From contig JAXGLO010000001.1 of the NCBI GenBank assembly GCA_040769125.1, positions 310,001-374,000 of the forward strand: 64,000 nt of DNA. The letters are read 5' to 3'. Source of the DNA: CAIXSE01 sp040769125. Its GTDB lineage: Bacteria > Actinomycetota > Thermoleophilia > UBA2241. Positions 1 through 9,441 of the stretch are shown here, piece after piece (position 1 is the first letter of the stretch; each line of letters begins with the position of its first letter). The position numbers were made by a program, and so were the translations under genes. The notes beneath the pieces were generated by a model that saw only the letters and a list, made by a program, of their open reading frames with translations, ran no database searches and had not been told where the DNA came from.

Positions 1-40
1 TCTCATCGGCGAGCCGCAGCCCGAGCCGCCGCGACCCACG

Positions 41-460
41 ATGACCACCGACGAGCGCATCGCCGAGCTCGAAGAGCTCCCGCCGGAGGAGCGCTGGGCA
101 TTCTGGGCGGAGCAGTTCAGCCGCTGCGTCCGCTGCTACGCCTGCCGCGTGGTCTGCCCGCTCTGCGTATGCGAGCAGTGCATCGCCGACAAGACGCAGC
201 CGCAGTGGATCGAGCAGTCACCGCACCCGCGCGGCAACCTGAGCTGGAACATCACCCGCGCCCTGCACCTCGCCGGCCGCTGCGTCGATTGCGGCGAATG
301 CGAGCGCTTCTGCCCGGTGGGCATCCCGCTCAGCCTCCTGAACCGCAAGGTGCAGCAGGTCGTCGGCGAGCGCTTCGGCTACACGGTCAGCGACAATCCC
401 GAGGCCCCGGCCCCCATCGGCGACTACCGCCTCGACGACCAGCAGGAGTTCATCAAGTGA
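41..460 (+). CDS. FlxC-like 4Fe-4S electron-transfer protein
   Basis: A small iron-sulfur protein of 139 residues. Its N-terminal half has closely spaced cysteines (CVRCYACRVVCPLCVCEQC, about residues 29-47), followed by a classic CVDCGECERFCP cluster at about 81-92. With the next two genes it matches the C-B-A part of FlxABCD-HdrABC clusters, which couple NAD(P)H oxidation to ferredoxin and heterodisulfide-type reduction in anaerobes. It would pass electrons between the flavin subunit and HdrA. The frame stays open to the window edge and the ATG has no clear ribosome binding site, so the true start may lie upstream or the protein may be fused to an MvhD/FlxD-like domain. The family assignment rests on gene order and cysteine pattern. 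Confidence 0.7.
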   Translation: MTTDERIAELEELPPEERWAFWAEQFSRCVRCYACRVVCPLCVCEQCIADKTQPQWIEQSPHPRGNLSWNITRALHLAGRCVDCGECERFCPVGIPLSLLNRKVQQVVGERFGYTVSDNPEAPAPIGDYRLDDQQEFIK

Positions 461-1641
461 GCGACTCGACGGCAATCCGGGCTGAGGCCGCCGACCGGTA
501 CTTCATCCGCGAGGACGAGCTGCGGGCGCTGGTCGGCGACATCCTGGCGACGGGTGTGGAGGTCATCGCCCCCGTAGCGAGCGATGCATGCGAATCGCCG
601 GCGGCGGTGGCGAGCTCGGCCTGCGTCCTCCCCGGCGGCCCGCCGATCCGCATCCAGTACCTGGCCCTCAGCGACGCGGACCAGCTGGATCTCGGGCGGG
701 GGCTCCCGGAACTATCCCTCAAGCAGCACTTCCTGCCCGCTCACGAGGCCCTGTGTCGCTGGCGCCAGCGCGGCACTACGGCGGTCATCGAGGAGGTGCC
801 GGTCACCTTCGCGCCACGCGTGATCATCGCCGCCAAGCCCTGCGACAGCGCGGGCCTCGCCGTCGTCGACAAGGTCATGAACTGGGACTACGAAGACGAG
901 CTCTGGAACGGCCGCCGCGAGGCGACTACGATCTTCAATCTGGCCTGCCCGACGATCGACGACTCCTGCTTCTGCACGGCCGTAGGGTCGGCGCCCGACG
1001 ACGTCAAGGGCGCGGACGGCCTCCTCATGCCCGTCGAGGGCGGCTACCTCGTCGAGCCGGTGACCGAGAAGGGTCGCGCCCTGGTTGCCGCACACCAGTC
1101 GCGCTTCTCGCCGGAGGGCGGTGCCGCCGACGCCGACACACGCCGGCGCCTGGCCGAGGAAGAGAGCGCCGGTGCGCGCGCCCGAGCGGCAGCCAACCTT
1201 GAGATCAATGCCACCGGCGTTCGCGACTGGATCGACACGCACTTCGAGGATCCGCTGCTCGCCGCCCTGGCCATGCGCTGCAACGGCTGCGGCGCCTGCA
1301 CGAGCGTCTGCCCCACCTGCCACTGCTTCGACATCCTCGATGAGGAGGAGGGCGTGGGCCACGGTACGAGGCGGCGCCTCTGGGACACCTGCCAGGCGGC
1401 GACCTTCACGCTGCACGCCAGCGGCCACAACCCGCGCGACAACCAGAACGTGCGGTACCGCCAGCGCATCAACCACAAATTCTCGATCTACCCGCTCAGG
1501 TTCGGGGAGGTGCTCTGCACCGGCTGCGGGCGCTGTACGCGCGTCTGCCACGCCGGCATGGACCTCGTGGAGATCCTGGCCGCCATCGACGCCGCGGCGC
1601 GACGGCCGAGCCAGGGCGCGGCCGCGGAGGTGGCGCCGTGA
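457..1641 (+). CDS. FlxB-like iron-sulfur protein (anaerobic sulfite reductase A type)
   Basis: A 394-residue protein starting at a GTG that overlaps the previous stop (GTGA). The N-terminal two thirds resemble AsrA/hydrogenase-beta-like proteins (AAKPCDSAGL, CPTIDDSCFCTAVG). The C-terminal third has two 4Fe-4S clusters, CNGCGACTSVCPTCHC and CTGCGRCTRVCH. In Flx-Hdr complexes this subunit relays electrons between the FAD/NAD(P) subunit and the Hdr part. The four-base overlaps on both sides show translational coupling in one operon. A role in sulfite reduction proper is less likely because no siroheme subunit is seen here. Confidence 0.7.
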   Translation: MSDSTAIRAEAADRYFIREDELRALVGDILATGVEVIAPVASDACESPAAVASSACVLPGGPPIRIQYLALSDADQLDLGRGLPELSLKQHFLPAHEALCRWRQRGTTAVIEEVPVTFAPRVIIAAKPCDSAGLAVVDKVMNWDYEDELWNGRREATTIFNLACPTIDDSCFCTAVGSAPDDVKGADGLLMPVEGGYLVEPVTEKGRALVAAHQSRFSPEGGAADADTRRRLAEEESAGARARAAANLEINATGVRDWIDTHFEDPLLAALAMRCNGCGACTSVCPTCHCFDILDEEEGVGHGTRRRLWDTCQAATFTLHASGHNPRDNQNVRYRQRINHKFSIYPLRFGEVLCTGCGRCTRVCHAGMDLVEILAAIDAAARRPSQGAAAEVAP

Positions 1642-2468
1642 ACATCTACCAGCCGCAGCTCGCCGCCGTAACGGCGATCACCGATGAGACCAGCGACACC
1701 CGTACCCTGCGCCTCGAGTTCGTCGACGAAGCAGTCCGCAAGTCGTTCACTTTCAAGGCGGGTCAGTTCGGCGAGTACAGCGTCTTCGGCGCCGGCGAGA
1801 GCACCTTCTGCATCGCCAGCCCGCCCACCCGCAAGGGCTATATCGAGTGCAGCTTCAAGTCTGTCGGCAAGGTCACGACGGCGCTGCGCGAGGTCAACGT
1901 CGGCGAAACGATCGGTTTTCGCGGTCCGTACGGCAACTGGTTCCCGGTCGACGACTGGAAGGGCAAGGACGTCGTCTTCATCGCCGGCGGCATCGGCCTC
2001 GCGCCAGTACGTTGCGTGATCTGGAACGTCCTCGACCGCCGCGACGAGTTCGGCGATGTGACGATCTTCCACGGCGCCCGCTCGGTGGGCGACCTCGTCT
2101 ACAAGCGAGAGCTCGAGGAGTGGGCCGCCCGCTCCGACGTCAGGATGATCACCACCGTCGACCCCGGCGGCCAGACGCCCGAGTGGACCGGCGAGGTCGG
2201 CTACCTCACGCCGGTCGTCGAGGCGACAGCGCCGAAAGCCGACAACGCGGTTGCCGTGATCTGCGGCCCGCCGATCGTTGCTAAGCTCACACTGCCCGTG
2301 CTCGAGAAGCTCGGGTTCGCCGACGACGCGGTCTTCACCACGCTCGAGAATCGCATGAAGTGCGGCCTCGGCAAGTGCGGCCGCTGCAACATCGGCAAGG
2401 TCTACGTGTGCAAGGACGGCCCCGTCTTCACGGCCGCCCAGCTCAAGACCATGCCGCCCGAGTTCTAG
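1638..2468 (+). CDS. FlxA-like FAD/NAD(P)H-binding reductase with 2Fe-2S site
   Basis: A 276-residue protein of the ferredoxin-NADP reductase / dihydroorotate dehydrogenase electron-transfer type. The N-terminal flavin barrel is followed by a nucleotide-binding stretch (FIAGGIGLAPVR), the CGPP motif and a C-terminal 2Fe-2S motif (MKCGLGKCGRCNIG, then a later cysteine in YVCKDGP). It would oxidise NAD(P)H and feed the FlxB and FlxC subunits encoded just upstream. The GTG start overlaps the flxB-like stop. It is the last gene of the cluster; hisC follows convergently. Related subunits occur in anaerobic sulfite reductase (AsrB) and group 3 hydrogenases, so the partner complex needs the upstream genes to confirm. 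Confidence 0.75.
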   Translation: MNIYQPQLAAVTAITDETSDTRTLRLEFVDEAVRKSFTFKAGQFGEYSVFGAGESTFCIASPPTRKGYIECSFKSVGKVTTALREVNVGETIGFRGPYGNWFPVDDWKGKDVVFIAGGIGLAPVRCVIWNVLDRRDEFGDVTIFHGARSVGDLVYKRELEEWAARSDVRMITTVDPGGQTPEWTGEVGYLTPVVEATAPKADNAVAVICGPPIVAKLTLPVLEKLGFADDAVFTTLENRMKCGLGKCGRCNIGKVYVCKDGPVFTAAQLKTMPPEF

Positions 2469-2493
2469 TCGTCCGCGAAACCCCCGGCGCCAT

Positions 2494-2514
2494 CCGGCCA
2501 CATCAGGTGGCCGG
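2494..2514. terminator. Hairpin between convergent flxA-like gene and hisC
   Basis: A perfect 8-bp inverted repeat (CCGGCCAC, loop ATCAG, GTGGCCGG) lies 26 bases after the flxA-like stop. It has no T-tract, so termination strength is uncertain. A second hairpin (GGCGCGC, GTCA loop, GCGCGCC) at 2597-2614 straddles the hisC stop codon and may serve the opposite strand. Confidence 0.45.
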
Positions 2515-2604
2515 AGCCGCCGCTGGCCGCGCCGCCATCCGGCAACACCATTGTCGGCGCCGCCACCCGACTACGCCCGGCGGCGCGTGATGCTTCGGCG
2601 CGCG

Positions 2605-3708
2605 TCAGCGCGCCGGCGTCGCCAAGCCGCGCAACCGCTCCAGGAAGAAGTCGATCTCCTCGCGCGTGCCCACCGTCACCCTCGCCCACCCCGGACAGCC
2701 GAGGTTGTTGCCATCACGCACGATGGCGCCGAGCGCCAGGAGCTCACCACAGACCTTCTCCTGCGGGGAGCAGAGCCCAGTGATGTCGGCCAACATGAAG
2801 TTGGCGCCCGAAGGCACCGTCTCACGACCCATCGCAGCGAGCTCCGCGCGCATGTAGTCGCGCATCTCGGCGTTGAGCTGCCGCCGCTCCTCCACCCGCG
2901 CCTCGCACCTGAGCGCCTCGATCGCGGCGACCTGCGCCAGCCTGTTCGTGTTGAACGGCTGGCGCACCTTGTCGAGCGCGCTCTTGAGGGACGCCGGGCA
3001 GAGACCGTACCCGGTGCGCAGGCCGGCAAGCCCGTAGATCTTGGAGAAGGTCCGCAGGATGCACACGTTGGGGTGAGTCGCCTGAAGCCGCAGGTTGTCG
3101 TCCCGATCCGCCTCGGTCACGAATTCGATGTACGCCTCGTCGAGGACCACCAGGACGTCCTCCGGCACCTCTCCCACGAACGCGGCGACCTCCGTAGCCG
3201 GCAGGTAGTTGCCGGTCGGATTGTTGGGGCTGCAGACGATGACCATCTTGGTGCGCGGCGTGATCGCCGCGGCCATGGCTTCGAGATCGTGGCCGAAACC
3301 CGGCAGCGTCGGCACCGCTACCGCACGTGCGTCGTGCAGCTTGCAGATGTCGCGGTAGATCACGAACGACGGCTGGGCGAACACCACCTCGTCGCCGCTC
3401 TCCAGCAGCGCATCGCCGAGAAGCATGAGCAGCTCGCAGGAGCCGTTGCCGACGGCCACCTCCTCCGCCGGGCGCCCGTAGTGCGCCGCCAGGGCGGCGC
3501 GCAGAGCGACGGCGGCGCCGTCCGGGTACCGGTTGAGCTCGGGCAGCGCCGCCGTAATCGCCTCCACGACCTCCGGGAAAGGCGAATACGGAGTCTCGTT
3601 CGAAGCGAGCTTGACGACGTCCTCCAGCCCGTAGCGAGCCATCACGTGCTCGATAGGCGTGCCGGGCTTGTACGGGACGATGCTTTCGATGACGCGATTG
3701 AACCTCAT
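2605..3708 (-). CDS. hisC: Histidinol-phosphate aminotransferase
   Basis: A PLP-dependent class I/II aminotransferase of 367 residues, the usual length for HisC. It converts imidazole acetol phosphate and glutamate to histidinol phosphate in histidine synthesis. Visible signatures are the N-terminal KLASNETPYSP substrate motif, CSPNNPTGNYLP, the VVLDEAYIEF aspartate/tyrosine pair that contacts PLP, and RTFSKIYGLAGLR with the Schiff-base lysine. The start is the ATG following GGAGTCCACCC. No other his genes are adjacent. Related enzymes acting on phenylalanine or tyrosine share these motifs, so the substrate is probable rather than certain. Confidence 0.88.
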   Translation of the reverse strand: MRFNRVIESIVPYKPGTPIEHVMARYGLEDVVKLASNETPYSPFPEVVEAITAALPELNRYPDGAAVALRAALAAHYGRPAEEVAVGNGSCELLMLLGDALLESGDEVVFAQPSFVIYRDICKLHDARAVAVPTLPGFGHDLEAMAAAITPRTKMVIVCSPNNPTGNYLPATEVAAFVGEVPEDVLVVLDEAYIEFVTEADRDDNLRLQATHPNVCILRTFSKIYGLAGLRTGYGLCPASLKSALDKVRQPFNTNRLAQVAAIEALRCEARVEERRQLNAEMRDYMRAELAAMGRETVPSGANFMLADITGLCSPQEKVCGELLALGAIVRDGNNLGCPGWARVTVGTREEIDFFLERLRGLATPAR

Positions 3709-4023
3709 GGGTGGACTCCTTGGATCACAGAAAGAGGCGCCGGGAGCGCACGTAGGTCATCTTAACATCGTGACGGCGCCGGCGACGACAGCGACCTGTT
3801 GAAGGCGGCCGATTCGCGCCGGCGGCCGAAGGCGCCAGCGTGGCGGTCTCCACCCGTCGCGTCGCAGGCTATCTGGATGCACAGATGTTCGTGCCGGGGC
3901 AGGCTCCAGGCTCGGATGACAGACACTGCCGCAGGCGCTTCTAGGTGGCCGCCCCTGGGTGTGGCAGCAGAGTGGGCAACGAGGAGCGAGAGTGACGGAA
4001 GCCCCGGCGTGGCTGCCCTGCGC

Positions 4024-4843
4024 CTACATCGGCCAGTTGTTCGTGTAAGACCCGAACGAGACCACCCTGGTCACTCGGGCCGCCGCGCAATCGATCTCCA
4101 GGCGGGTCTTGGTCATCACCCTCGGCCGCGGCTCGGCGAAGCCGACGTCCACGAGACCGAACGCCAGTGTGAGGCCCGCCCATGCGATCGAGCTGGTCAC
4201 ACAATCCTCGGGGAGGCCGGGACTATCCACCGCCAGCCAATTGTCGGCCCGCGCATCGTGGACGAAGACCGGCGGCCCGTCCTACAGGTTCAGGTAGCAG
4301 GTGAAGCGGCCGTCGGACGGGACACTCACCTTCTCCAGATCCAACCTCGGTCCGCGCGCCTGGCGCGCTGTGAAGCCGTGGACGCCATCAGAGATGGCCC
4401 CACAGCGTACATGTCGGCGGGATCCTTCAGCGGATCACGTGGTCCGGCCGCGGCATGGCCACCAGCTTGGTGAGCTTGCCGCTGCGCTCGGCCCACCGCC
4501 CGCCGGTGCGCGTGAGGCCGAGCCAGTCGCCATCGACTCTGTCGGCGCCGTCCAGCATCCAGCCCGGCATGAGTCCCTCTGCGTCACCGCAGAGATCGGC
4601 CCCGTCGGCTCGGCGAGGAGACGTTTCCTGCCAAAGATGTCTCACAACCTGCTCATACACGGGAGTCTGCGCCAGTCGATCGTCGACCGCTGGACCCGGC
4701 GCCATGACTCGAGCCTGGTCTGGGCTCACCGGATCCGGCAAGAGCGGCGCCCCTCCCCCATCCTTCCCCGGGCTCCTCGCCTTCCGCGCCCCACGCCCAG
4801 TCCTGCACCGTGCAACCCGGTGCAGCAGCTCTGCCACGATCAC
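4024..4843 (-). pseudogene. Decayed unknown gene (frameshift plus internal stop)
   Basis: Two coding-like stretches lie head to tail on the minus strand. The first (4843 to 4427) ends at a TGA after PDHVIR. A second, in another frame, opens at about 4434 and runs to 4024 but has an in-frame TAG at 4284-4282, between CYLNL and DGPPVF. Both use GC-rich third positions, and the second has protein-like text around the stop (VPSDGRFTCYLNL, then ARADNWLAVD). The simplest reading is one minus-strand gene broken by a frameshift near 4430-4440 and a nonsense change. I do not recognise the family; the tail vaguely resembles surface-adhesin E proteins. The remainder of 3709-5000 shows no intact gene. 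Confidence 0.35.
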
Positions 4844-4988
4844 CGCCGCTTGTGGGCGCCGCTTCGGGAAGCGTCGCTCTTGTCTCCCTGAAGCCGCCCC
4901 CAGTACGCGCTGGGGTCACGAACCGAAGGAACCACGAGCCACACCCCAACCGCGAGGAGGAGCGAGGAAAGCCCGAGGAGAGAGGAAC

Positions 4989-5003
4989 TGGGGGAAACCC
5001 CCA
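4989..5003 (-). terminator. Hairpin downstream of tRNA-Asp
   Basis: TGGGGG, AAA loop, CCCCCA forms a perfect 6-bp hairpin starting 9 bases beyond the tRNA 3' end. There is no T-run. Confidence 0.35.
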
Positions 5004-5011
5004 CAAACAAG

Positions 5012-5088
<77 letters not shown>

Positions 5089-5313
5089 GCGAACACTGCG
5101 CCCGAATGGCGGCGGATCGACTCCGCAGCTGTGCGGCGAGTCGGCAGTCTAGCACAACGCCGCAGCTCGGCAAAGCCGCCCTCTCGAAGACGTCAACGCC
5201 GCTGGATGCGTTTTGAACAATGCGATTCTTGACGAAGTCATCCACGCTCGAGGGGCGAAATCCCTGGCCGAAGACTCTCGCCGGCGTTTGCGCCGGCGGG
5301 TGCGGCAGGGCGC

Positions 5314-5577
5314 TCAGCGCCCGCGATGGACACCAAGGAGACGATCGCGGCCCTCGTCGTCCATCAGCGCCGAGTGCGCTCGGCCGTTGCCGGCCGCGAC
5401 GATGCCCAAGGCATCCAGGTGGTCGAGGACCAGGCAGGCTTCCGCCCCGCAGAGGTCGAGCTGGCAGCAGAGCAGAACCTGCGAGGCGGCGTACCCGGAG
5501 CGCCTCCTCGTGCGCCCATCGGTGGCGCTGCCGCACTCCCTGGCGCCACGCGCAGGGCGATCATTGAGCTCGCTCAT
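5314..5577 (-). pseudogene. Winged-helix fragment resembling the FtsK gamma domain
   Basis: An 87-residue frame on the minus strand whose second half (SQVLLCCQLDL, then VLDHLDALGIVAAGNGRAH) follows the winged-helix pattern of FtsK gamma domains: small-x-S-LL-Q-x-hydrophobic, then LD-LE-x-GIV-x-x-x-G. The expected first helix (HEEALRV) is visible just upstream in a different frame, suggesting a frameshift. No FtsK motor or other partner is present. This is therefore probably a remnant, or a small diverged DNA-binding protein. The rest of 5089-5907 contains no recognisable gene. Confidence 0.3.
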
Positions 5578-5907
5578 CCCGACCACGATGCCGGACGTTG
5601 TCCATTCCTTTGTCGGCGCCGGGGCCCGGAGGGGACTGCGCAGAGAATCTGCACGAGCTGAGCGTACAGCAGGCAATCGGGGACGATCGAGAGATGGCCG
5701 CGCCTCAGTTTGCTCGTGGCGCTCTTTCGCCGAATCTGTCGTCTGCTGTGGCTACAATGGCCCTAAAACAACTGGGCTCACGATCCGAGTAGAGTACTAT
5801 ACTTCATACTTGTGGGGTCGTCGGCCCTGCCGCAAAATGCGCGTGGAGCCGCGCGCATCGGAAGGCAGTTCGGGGACCTTCAACAGCCGGACAGCGGAGG
5901 CGGACAT

Positions 5908-6699
5908 ATGCTCAGGCCACATGGCTGTCACCTGACGACAGGAAACTGTAGGTACGAGCACGTCCACGCTCGCGGTTTCAGCATGGTTGAACTGCTGGTC
6001 ACGATCATCATCGCCGGCATCGTCTTCGGTGCGATGTTCCCGTTCTTCGCAAACGCCCTGAAACGAGTATCAGCCGACGAACTGCGTGTGGACGCAACCA
6101 ATATCGCCCAGGATCGCATCGAGCAGGTTCGGCTGCTGCCATACGACGACATCACGTCGCCCAATCTCAACTTCTCCCCCAGCCCTGCCGCCAACCCGTT
6201 CGGGGACGGTCGCTTCGGTCCCAGCTACACACAGATCGGCGAGAGCAAGCCGTACTCCGTCAGTTACAACGTCGAGCCGCTCCCGGACGAGAACGCAAAG
6301 CGCGTCACGGTGTCGGTAGGTCGTGCTGGGTCTGACTCCTACATCACGACCGCAGAGACCATCATCGACAATCCGCAGCCGGGAGACACCTCCTTGACGG
6401 ACACGGAACCGACGGGGCTGAACCTCACCGTCTGGTTCGACAACTATAGCTACGTGATCTCCCCGGGCGTCCGCTTGCAATACGTGATCAAGTCGACAGG
6501 CGAAACCGTCACAGTGGGCACTGGAATGCCGACCGGGGCGAACCACGAGGTGACGTTCAGTGGTCTCACCGGAGGGCCTAACCGCACGTACAAGGTCTCT
6601 TGCTGGAGCAAAAAGGCAAGTTACGTGCTCAACGCGCCGCCGTTCCGCATGTGGACGAGCGGACGTCTCAAGTTCGACACCTATCCCGGCGGAGACTGA
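5908..6699 (+). CDS. Type IV pilin-like minor pilin (GFSMVELL class)
   Basis: A 263-residue prepilin. A leader of about 23 residues ends in HARG, then the mature N-terminus FSMVELLVTIIIAGIVFGAMFPFF with Glu at +5, the mark of prepilin-peptidase substrates. The long hydrophobic helix anchors it in the membrane before assembly into a pilus tip or pseudopilus. The stretch IAQDRIEQVRLLPYDDI is shared with the 578-residue pilin of the second cluster. The start is the ATG preceded by GGAGG at 5896-5900. It leads a three-gene operon. No assembly ATPase, platform or prepilin peptidase gene is in the window. Confidence 0.82.
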   Translation: MLRPHGCHLTTGNCRYEHVHARGFSMVELLVTIIIAGIVFGAMFPFFANALKRVSADELRVDATNIAQDRIEQVRLLPYDDITSPNLNFSPSPAANPFGDGRFGPSYTQIGESKPYSVSYNVEPLPDENAKRVTVSVGRAGSDSYITTAETIIDNPQPGDTSLTDTEPTGLNLTVWFDNYSYVISPGVRLQYVIKSTGETVTVGTGMPTGANHEVTFSGLTGGPNRTYKVSCWSKKASYVLNAPPFRMWTSGRLKFDTYPGGD

Positions 6700-6707
6700 G
6701 GTCCAGC

Positions 6708-7454
6708 ATGATAGCCCTTTCCCACCGAGGACCCGGGCGCTCCCAACGGGGCATCTCCCTCATTGAGCTGCTCATCTCCATGGTTGTCCTTGGCATCATC
6801 ACGACGATGCTCATCACGGGGTGGATAAGCATCCAGCGGGCCACAGCCACAGTGACCAGGACCGACAACGCTCGAGCCACCGGCCGGGACGCGATGGCGC
6901 GCATCTCGAGCGAGCTGAGGGCAAGCCAGCCAACCGCGCTGCCAACACCCTCGGCAACGGGGATGCCTGCCTCCCAGACCCCGATCATCTCGGCCGCACC
7001 GAACTCGGTCACATTCTACTCGGCGTTCAACTCGGCCGCCGCCAACCAGGATGGGAGCGGCATCCATGCCCTGCGGCCGACACGACTGCGCCTGGACACC
7101 GCCGCACAGACCGCGCCATGGAACCCCGCCTGCCACACGCTCTACTGGGAGCGAGACATGAACTCGAACGACTCGTTCGGGGACACGAGCGACAGATCCA
7201 TTGTCCTTGCGAGAAACGTCGCCAACCTGCAAGTGGCAGACCCCACCAATGGCACTTCGTACACCCCGGTGTTCCGGTACGCCTACCGGTCCGGCGCCGA
7301 CATCCTGTGGACGGACAACGCCGCCGACACCCTTGATCTGTCCAGCATCGTTGGCATCAGAGTACGGCTAGTCGTTGACGCCAAGATGGGGGGCGCTCCC
7401 AAGTACATCGACACGACGACCACGGTGCGCTTGCGCAACCCGAGTGTCGACTAG
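6708..7454 (+). CDS. Type IV pilin-like minor pilin (GISLIELL class)
   Basis: A 248-residue prepilin with leader SQRG and mature start ISLIELLISMVVLGIITTMLITGW; Glu is at +5. The body resembles PilW/GspJ-like minor pilins. It starts 9 bases after the preceding prepilin stop, with GAGG just ahead of the ATG, and is followed 10 bases later by a PilX-like gene. This order (VELL pilin, second VELL/IELL pilin, PilX-like) is repeated in the minus-strand cluster at 18.5-22.1 kb. The protein probably sits in the tip complex that primes pilus assembly. Confidence 0.8.
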   Translation: MIALSHRGPGRSQRGISLIELLISMVVLGIITTMLITGWISIQRATATVTRTDNARATGRDAMARISSELRASQPTALPTPSATGMPASQTPIISAAPNSVTFYSAFNSAAANQDGSGIHALRPTRLRLDTAAQTAPWNPACHTLYWERDMNSNDSFGDTSDRSIVLARNVANLQVADPTNGTSYTPVFRYAYRSGADILWTDNAADTLDLSSIVGIRVRLVVDAKMGGAPKYIDTTTTVRLRNPSVD

Positions 7455-7464
7455 GAGGAAGTCC

Positions 7465-9441
7465 ATGCACGGGCACACGAGCGAACGAGGAGCCGCGCTG
7501 ATCATGCTCCTGGGCATGACAGCCATGCTGGCTGTCTTCACGGTCACGCTGGTCTTCGTGATCGCCAATCAGCAGCGCGCCACCGCCCATGTCCGCTCCC
7601 AGAAGCAATCGTTCTATGCCGCAGAGGGCGCCCTGGATACTGGCGTTCGACTCACGAAGGTCAACAAGATCATGTCCACGACGGCGGAATGGCTCACGCC
7701 GGAGGAGTTGTCGGCGGCGTTCGCCAACGCCGGCTTCCCTGCTGGCGCCAACGTGACCTACCGGGTGTACGACAACCTGGAGACCGTCGACTACAACATC
7801 AAGTGGGATAGTGGAGGGCCCGACGACCCGGCGGTTCCCGACGGCATGGTATGGGTCGAGGCCACGGTCGACTACAAAGGTCAGCTCTCGCGAGCACGCG
7901 TCCTCGTCTCGCAGACGAAGAAGCCGTTCGCAGAGGCGCTTCCCAAGGCCGTCACCTACAGCGACACCGGCATCACGCTGAACGGCAACAGCGACATCTA
8001 CGCGATCAATGCAGACGGCACGCCCGACACATCGGGACCGCCTTACCAGACGTCGATCTCGGCCGGGGGCACGTGGGCCAACCCTCCGCTGGCTGCCGAC
8101 GACGAGGTCGGCAGGTTCACAACCGCGAACGCGACGATCGATCTGGCGGCGCCCGGCACGAGCACCCAGTCACTCGGCATCACGACGAATGGCTCGGTTC
8201 GCGTGGCCGGGAAGACGTTCACGTCAGCGCCGAGCGGGTCTGTGTCGTGGGCGGGTCGAACGTTCGACCAGGTTGTCATCCAGCCGAACGTCGTCGGCTA
8301 TCTCAGCGATTACTTCGATCAGAAGGCCCAGTCCGAGCTGGCCGATGAGTCCCAGGAGGCCGCTACGTACCCGGGCCGTGCGACGAGCTCGGGGACGTCG
8401 GTGAGCCCTACCATGTTCTCTCAATGGGGCAACCCCGACAGGATCCTGTCAATCCCCGGAGTAACGTTCAACTCAGCGACGAAGACCTATACCTTCGCCA
8501 ACGACATCGTGCTCACCGGCGCCCTGACGCTGCGGAGCGGGACGAGCACGAGCACCACTGGCGTTTTCCCGGCTGGGACCACGTTCGAGTTCCAGTCGCT
8601 CTACACGCCGTACTCGCTGGCCGTGACGGGACAGATCACACTTAAGACAAGGGCCCTCTATGTGGGGCAGAACTTTACGATCACGGGGCCTTCGAGCAGC
8701 TCGCAGGCGGTCACGCACTGGCTGGGGTCCGTTTACGTCAAGGCGACAGCGTCTGACAGTGCCAACGGCGGCAACGTGAACTGGAGTGGCTACGCTTCGG
8801 TGACGTCGCGGGACTACACGCTGCAGACCAGCCCCGATGCCCCCGAGGCGCAGCCGCTGCCAATGTGGATGGGCCGCTACTGGAAGAGGAGCGGGACGTA
8901 CTCGGACGAGTACGGGAAGACATGGGTCCCTGGGAACTCCAGCATCAGCGTCGTGTTCGCGAGCACCGGCGCCTCCAGGGTCCTCTGCCCGCTGATCTGC
9001 ACCACTGAGAAGACGACGATCACCGACAACATCCAGTTTGGTGAACGGCTCAAGCCCATGGTCTTCTTCTTCATGTGCGACAACAACGGCATCTACCCTA
9101 TGACCTTCCAGCTCGGCGTACCCTCCGGCGACAACTGGGGCCAGACCGCAGCGCCGTACACAGGGACGTACTACGGCCTCATGGTGATCAACGAGGCGCC
9201 GATCGTCATCATCGATAACAACAACACCAACCCAACGGTGCAGGGCGCGGTGTTCGGCGGTTGCCCCTGGGACAACACGTATACCACCGGCCTCTCCAAG
9301 AGCGACATCACGCTGAACGACAACGCCACCATCGCCTACGACCAGTCGGTCATCCACGCGTTCACAACGTCCACACTGAAGACGACCATCCTGGTCACCC
9401 AGACGGTGCCAGGTTCGTGGCAGCAGCTGCCAGTGAACTGA
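7465..9441 (+). CDS. PilX-like large minor pilin with extended C-terminal domain
   Basis: A 658-residue protein. The N-terminus ERG-AALIMLLGMTAMLAVFTV is a prepilin-type helix without Glu at +5, as in PilX and GspK-type minor pilins. It is followed by the PilX-like segment SFYAAEGALDTGVRL. The remaining 500 or so residues are rich in Ser, Thr, Gly and Asn, as expected of a beta-rich adhesive domain, and end with VQGAVFGG before a terminal segment. The start is the ATG with a perfect AGGAGG at 7453-7458. The smaller protein encoded at 18497-19654 shares this plan. Confidence 0.75.
   Translation: MHGHTSERGAALIMLLGMTAMLAVFTVTLVFVIANQQRATAHVRSQKQSFYAAEGALDTGVRLTKVNKIMSTTAEWLTPEELSAAFANAGFPAGANVTYRVYDNLETVDYNIKWDSGGPDDPAVPDGMVWVEATVDYKGQLSRARVLVSQTKKPFAEALPKAVTYSDTGITLNGNSDIYAINADGTPDTSGPPYQTSISAGGTWANPPLAADDEVGRFTTANATIDLAAPGTSTQSLGITTNGSVRVAGKTFTSAPSGSVSWAGRTFDQVVIQPNVVGYLSDYFDQKAQSELADESQEAATYPGRATSSGTSVSPTMFSQWGNPDRILSIPGVTFNSATKTYTFANDIVLTGALTLRSGTSTSTTGVFPAGTTFEFQSLYTPYSLAVTGQITLKTRALYVGQNFTITGPSSSSQAVTHWLGSVYVKATASDSANGGNVNWSGYASVTSRDYTLQTSPDAPEAQPLPMWMGRYWKRSGTYSDEYGKTWVPGNSSISVVFASTGASRVLCPLICTTEKTTITDNIQFGERLKPMVFFFMCDNNGIYPMTFQLGVPSGDNWGQTAAPYTGTYYGLMVINEAPIVIIDNNNTNPTVQGAVFGGCPWDNTYTTGLSKSDITLNDNATIAYDQSVIHAFTTSTLKTTILVTQTVPGSWQQLPVN

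Noticed and set aside
5680..5907. Possible cyclic-di-GMP riboswitch before the first pilin operon
   Set aside because: The GGCAAACC and GACGCAAAGCC signature blocks are missing here and in 22150-22503.
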